8,621 nt of DNA from Sivonenia sp049582005 (GTDB lineage: Bacteria > Cyanobacteriota > Cyanobacteriia > Gloeobacterales > PMM-0068): assembly GCA_049582005.1 (NCBI GenBank), contig JBAUTB010000029.1:1-8621 (forward strand), given 5' to 3'. Shown here piece after piece: positions 5,890 to 8,621 of this stretch (position 1 is its first letter; the number at the start of each line of letters is the position of its first letter). The notes below the pieces were generated by a model that ran no database searches, was not told the DNA's origin, and saw only the letters and a program-made list of their open reading frames with translations. The position numbers were made by a program, and so were the translations under genes.

Positions 5890-6870
5890 ATGAAAAAATT
5901 TCTAGCACTCACCGTGTCTATGTTGGGCCTTTTCGCAGCAGGTTCTGCCCAAGCCTTTCCCCAGTTTGCTGCCAACTACAAAGAGGCGCGGGATGCTTCC
6001 GGTCGTATTGCGTGTGCTAATTGCCACCTAGCTGCCAAAGAAACCGAAGTTGAACTCCCTCAAACTATTCTGCCCGGCCAGGTGTTTGAAGCGAAAATCA
6101 AAGTTCCTTATGACGATAAGGTTCAAGAGGTTTACCTAGATGGCAGCAAAGGCCCTCTCCAGGTAGGGGCTATCTTGATCATGCCCAAGGGCTTTCGTTT
6201 GGCGGAAGGGAAGGAAATTCCCAAGGAGTTAGCAGACAAAATCGAAAAAGGAGTTCTTCCTTCAGCAGCTCCAATTGCGGAGGACAAGCCCTATGAATTG
6301 CTCGTAGGTCCCCATCCTGGTTCCGAACTTCCGGATAAGGAAATCGTTATTCCCGTAAAAGCTCCAGATCCTAGCGTGGATAAAAAGGTCAACTTTGGTA
6401 AGTACTCCTTTTATATCGGGGGAAATCGAGGACGGGGGCAGGTCTATCCAACCGGTACGCCTAGCAATAATTCTCAGTACAGTGCGAAATCAGAAGGTAC
6501 TATCGCTAACATTCAGAAGGACGTGAAAGTAACTTTGGGTGAAGGCGAAGGAGCAACAGAGTATGAAAAAGGAGCTCTTGTAACCATCAAGACTAAGGAT
6601 GGTAAGGAGGACATTGAGAAAATTCCCCCTGGCCCTGAGTTAACGGTCAAAGTAGGCGATGCGGTCAAAGTAGGCGATTTCTTAACTACTAACCCCAATG
6701 TCGGTGGTTATGGCCAGGCTGAGCGAGATGTTGTTCTCCAAGATCCTCAGCGGATAGTTTGGCTCTTGGTTGCGCTAGGTGCTGCCTTCGTTTGTCAATT
6801 GCTTCTGGTACTCAAGAAGAAACAGGTTGAAAAAGTTCAAGAGTATGAGGCCCAGCAACAAGGGCTATAA
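5890..6870 (+). CDS. petA: Apocytochrome f
   Basis: 326 residues, normal for PetA. Cytochrome f is the c-type heme subunit of b6f that reduces plastocyanin or cytochrome c6. A Sec signal peptide (1-22, ending A-Q-A) precedes a predicted mature start F23-P-Q-F-A. Heme attaches at C42-A-N-C45-H46. Conserved segments include G-G-N-R-G-R-G-Q-V-Y-P-T-G and N-P-N-V-G-G-Y-G-Q. The C-terminal anchor is about residues 290-309, followed by K-K-K-Q-V-E-K-V-Q in the cytosol. In the family the N-terminal amino group, normally Tyr1, is an axial heme ligand; here residue 1 would be Phe, and the spacing to the heme site is one residue shorter than in turnip. The domain between the heme site and the G-G-N-R motif is rather divergent. 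The ribosome site is weak, suggesting coupling to petC. An intrinsic terminator follows. Confidence 0.96.
   Translation: MKKFLALTVSMLGLFAAGSAQAFPQFAANYKEARDASGRIACANCHLAAKETEVELPQTILPGQVFEAKIKVPYDDKVQEVYLDGSKGPLQVGAILIMPKGFRLAEGKEIPKELADKIEKGVLPSAAPIAEDKPYELLVGPHPGSELPDKEIVIPVKAPDPSVDKKVNFGKYSFYIGGNRGRGQVYPTGTPSNNSQYSAKSEGTIANIQKDVKVTLGEGEGATEYEKGALVTIKTKDGKEDIEKIPPGPELTVKVGDAVKVGDFLTTNPNVGGYGQAERDVVLQDPQRIVWLLVALGAAFVCQLLLVLKKKQVEKVQEYEAQQQGL
6644..6678 (+). repeat. Two perfect 17-base direct repeats within petA
   Basis: CGGTCAAAGTAGGCGAT occurs at 6644-6660 and again at 6662-6678, an 18-base period in frame, giving V-K-V-G-D-A and V-K-V-G-D-F in the small lumenal domain of cytochrome f. 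The surrounding segment from G-P-E-L to N-P-N-V-G-G appears to have ordinary family length, so this may not be an insertion. Confidence 0.8.
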
Positions 6871-6890
6871 ATTCATTAAATGGCTCCCAC

Positions 6891-6924
6891 ACCCCTGGCC
6901 TCCGCTAGGGGTTTTTTTATTTTG
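6891..6924 (+). terminator. Intrinsic terminator of the petCA operon
   Basis: ACCCCT (6891-6896) pairs with AGGGGT (6907-6912) around a 10-base loop and runs straight into seven T (6912-6918) plus a further T-rich stretch. It begins 21 bases after the petA stop. No T-tract lies on the other side, so it acts only on plus-strand transcription. Its T-tract overlaps the stop codon of the convergent peptidase gene. Confidence 0.88.
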
Positions 6925-7819
6925 TTATCGCCTGATAGGCAGTCCGCAGTCTATCCAAAGTCCTAGGGGTAAGGGTTTGTTGGTTCACCCCTCGATAAAT
7001 CGGATACATCAAGTCCTCTGGATCAAGACTATGGCCCAAAAGACCTAGGGCGTGGCCAAATTCATGGGTAATAATATCTACCTGGCTCTGTACATCATAG
7101 AGATGCCCATCTGCTTCGATCAGGTCTACGTCGATAGAAGCTTGGTCAATGCGTTGCCATACTGGACCGCCCGGTAGCCTAATCGGCTGGATTTGGGGTC
7201 TGGTGATTCCTGCGATGCTTCCACCCAGTTCTGCCCACTGGACCGTTATATCAGCCTGGGTCGGATCAGAGGTTTCTTTAAAGGCAACGTATGCGCCAAC
7301 CGCAGGCCCTAGGTTGACGGCCCAGAGGCTATTCCATCTATTCATCGCTTCCCGGATAGATGAGCCATAGGTCGCAGGACTATCAGGGGGTGGCGCTTCA
7401 ATCCAAACTTTGAGGGGAAAATGTCGAGGGTCCCAAGCAACAGCAGCCTTCCCTAAAAATTTATGGTCTTGGGAGCTTAGGGCTACGTCCTTCGTGAAGG
7501 TGGGAGGAGCATAGGTGCGTCGACGAATGACCGATACTTCACCTTTATTTTTGGAGCTGGTGCTCTGAAAGGGAATGACTACGGTGATCTCATCACCACC
7601 CTTTTGTAGGGGAGTATTCAGGTTGAGACTTTTTAGATCAGCACCGGGAGACAGCCCTCCGGCTTGTTGGACCAGATCCCCAAGTGTGGCTTGGTCTTTG
7701 AGAATGTAGGGTCCTGGAGACTTTATTGCCCCACGAATCGCAACGAGAAGGTCCGCTTGGGCGCTTCCCCCGGACAGGACCCATAAAGTCAGAGGCAACG
7801 CCCACCAACAGTGATTCAT
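6917..7819 (-). CDS. Secreted SLBB-domain / matrixin-like metzincin peptidase
   Basis: 300 residues. A Sec signal peptide (1-22, W-A-L-P-L-T-L-W-V-L then S-A-Q-A) is followed by an SLBB-like beta-grasp domain (about 24-85: V-A-I-R-G-A-I-K-S-P-G-P-Y, then A-G-G-L-S-P-G-A-D and L-N-L-N-T-P-L) resembling that of ComEA and polysaccharide-export proteins. After a basic linker (about 86-105) comes a metzincin domain (about 120-300) with R-E-A-M-N-R-W, D-I-T-V-Q-W, the zinc helix T-H252-E253-F-G-H256-A-L-G-L-L-G-H263-S and the Met-turn D-L-M271-Y-P. It is presumably an extracytoplasmic endopeptidase; the SLBB part may bind a surface glycan or anchor it, but its ligand and target are unknown. The third histidine is one residue further along than in animal MMPs, a variant I have seen in bacterial matrixins. 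It is convergent with petA. The start has only a weak TGAGA ribosome site. Confidence 0.8.
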   Translation of the reverse strand: MNHCWWALPLTLWVLSGGSAQADLLVAIRGAIKSPGPYILKDQATLGDLVQQAGGLSPGADLKSLNLNTPLQKGGDEITVVIPFQSTSSKNKGEVSVIRRRTYAPPTFTKDVALSSQDHKFLGKAAVAWDPRHFPLKVWIEAPPPDSPATYGSSIREAMNRWNSLWAVNLGPAVGAYVAFKETSDPTQADITVQWAELGGSIAGITRPQIQPIRLPGGPVWQRIDQASIDVDLIEADGHLYDVQSQVDIITHEFGHALGLLGHSLDPEDLMYPIYRGVNQQTLTPRTLDRLRTAYQAITK

Positions 7820-7982
7820 AGTCTCAAATTTTGCTTTCTGTATCCTAGAAACTCTGCGTACAGCGTATTTGATGGATTGATAAAGTTTTGATGTTTAGTT
7901 TGTATACAGGCCTGGGTACTCTATGGAGAATGTTTTGGAGAATTTTCTCTTTTGACAATGAAGAAATAGAAAATAGCTATAA
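7820..7982. other. AT-rich intergenic region upstream of the peptidase gene
   Basis: No gene is visible. It holds a direct repeat of TGGAGAA (7924-7930 and 7936-7942) and an overlapping inverted repeat, GAGAA (7938-7942) and TTCTC (7945-7949). On the plus strand TTGATA (7877-7882) and TGTATA (7901-7906) are 18 bases apart and could be a promoter, but nothing downstream on that strand is coding. The peptidase promoter is not evident. Confidence 0.3.
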
Positions 7983-8396
7983 CTAACTTACTGAATTGGC
8001 CCATTCCATATTCAAAAGATGCCCCAACCGTTGGACATTGAGCCAGTCCAAACCACGCAGAGTAGCCAAAGTCCGTTTGGGGTCGCTAGTCTTGATGAAT
8101 TGCTGATAGAATTGCTCCCAACCAAAAAGTTGGATCATTAAAGCACACTGGCTTGGCCCCAAGGCAATTTTAGGATCTACCCATTCTTCCAATTCAGTAG
8201 CTATGTCCTTATTAACCGTATAAGGGTCAAAATTCTGGTAAATTCGAGCCAAGTCTGGCCATATTGCCATCAGCTTACTTTCTCCAATGGCGCAGCTATA
8301 AACTACCCAGCAGTATGCTTCATAGAAAGATCGTGGCGTAAGAGCAGAGGACAGGCTAGAGGCATAATCTACTGCAGCTTGAGTTTGTATTAACAT
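7983..8396 (-). CDS. Unrecognised 137-residue protein, possibly HhH-GPD-like
   Basis: I do not recognise this gene with certainty. It has no signal peptide or membrane segment and is predicted to be helical and rich in aromatic residues: P-R-S-F-Y-E-A-Y-C-W-V-V-Y (21-33), I-W-P-D-L-A-R-I-Y (45-53), F-G-W-E-Q-F (91-96), then L-R-G-L-D-W-L-N-V-Q-R-L-G-H-L-L-N-M (113-130). The last part loosely recalls the helix-hairpin-helix (L-P-x-I-G...L-A-x-x-L-G) of base-excision glycosylases, preceded by the 'GWE.F' element, but the glycines and catalytic residues are not clearly kept, so a degenerate or unrelated fold is possible. The start is well supported: GAGGA (complement of 8402-8406) lies five bases before ATG 8396. 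It is on the same strand as the peptidase gene, 163 bases upstream of it. Confidence 0.65.
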   Translation of the reverse strand: MLIQTQAAVDYASSLSSALTPRSFYEAYCWVVYSCAIGESKLMAIWPDLARIYQNFDPYTVNKDIATELEEWVDPKIALGPSQCALMIQLFGWEQFYQQFIKTSDPKRTLATLRGLDWLNVQRLGHLLNMEWANSVS

Positions 8397-8621
8397 GACG
8401 GTCCTCAGGGAACGTAATAGCGATTTTGTAATTTCAGCTACAAAACCATTGTCCTGGAAATTATGGAACGTTTTCTGAAGGGTGGCTGAAGACTATCTAA
8501 GGTCTTAGTCAAGAAGGTTTGGCATAGGTTTGTACTTGAGTTGTCTTTGTCTTCACATCTTTTGCGAGCAAGGCTGAGGAGAATTTTTCGATTAAGCTTT
8601 GCTGTCAGATAAATAATTATC
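8397..8621. other. Right-edge region with no assigned gene
   Basis: No RNA gene or repeat is recognised. On the minus strand one frame stays open from the edge to TAG at 8438-8440 (about 60 codons), which could be the 3' end of a gene beyond the window, but the composition is unconvincing. The ribosome binding site of the 137-residue gene is at 8402-8406. Confidence 0.3.

Noticed and set aside
7877..7906. Plus-strand promoter TTGATA / TGTATA
   Set aside because: Spacing is acceptable, but no plus-strand gene follows and the region is AT-rich, so a chance match is likely.
8438..8621. Minus-strand frame open from the right edge to TAG 8438-8440, about 60 codons
   Set aside because: It might be the 3' end of a gene beyond the window, but a frame this long is not rare by chance and its translation shows no recognisable motif.
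1..8621. tRNA, rRNA, CRISPR array or insertion sequence
   Set aside because: No cloverleaf, conserved rRNA segment, regularly spaced repeats or transposase was seen on either strand.

Overview
The window comes from a cyanobacterium. It carries petC and petA (Rieske protein and cytochrome f of the b6f complex), ndhN (a subunit specific to cyanobacterial/plastid NDH-1), an IspG of cyanobacterial type and a DUF3067 protein, a family I know from oxygenic phototrophs. Species cannot be named. Cytochrome f and NdhN look rather divergent from the common cyanobacterial sequences, so an early-branching or unusual lineage is possible; that is inference.

Left part (1-1900) is an accessory block. The sampled 60-base lines in the first two genes are only about 28-40% G+C, against about 47-50% in sampled lines of the core genes. 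It holds the 3' tail of an unseen gene (stop at 65-67), then a short Shedu-type (DUF4263) nuclease-like protein starting at GTG 45 inside that tail, then a HEPN (AbiU2-like) protein 36 bases downstream. These look like one co-directional transcription unit, plausibly anti-phage or abortive infection. About 180 bases of debris-like sequence follow, and then an apparently intact BrnA antitoxin with no intact BrnT toxin beside it.

Middle part (1994-5189) is housekeeping: ndhN on the minus strand, a divergent M48-family zinc peptidase, ispG of the MEP isoprenoid pathway, and a convergent DUF3067 gene. The stop codons of ispG and DUF3067 share a TTAA tetranucleotide, and a long hairpin just beyond the ispG stop lies inside the DUF3067 coding sequence.

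Right part (5190-8621) holds the petC-petA operon with a clear intrinsic terminator, a convergent secreted SLBB-metzincin fusion whose stop codon lies in the T-tract of that terminator, and a 137-residue protein I do not recognise. Photosynthetic electron transport (petCA, ndhN) and isoprenoid supply (ispG) form the conserved backbone, and the defence-like genes are a separate layer at the left edge.

The best candidate for something new is the overlapping [unknown gene]-Shedu-HEPN arrangement. Second come the SLBB-metzincin fusion and the predicted Phe1 of cytochrome f.
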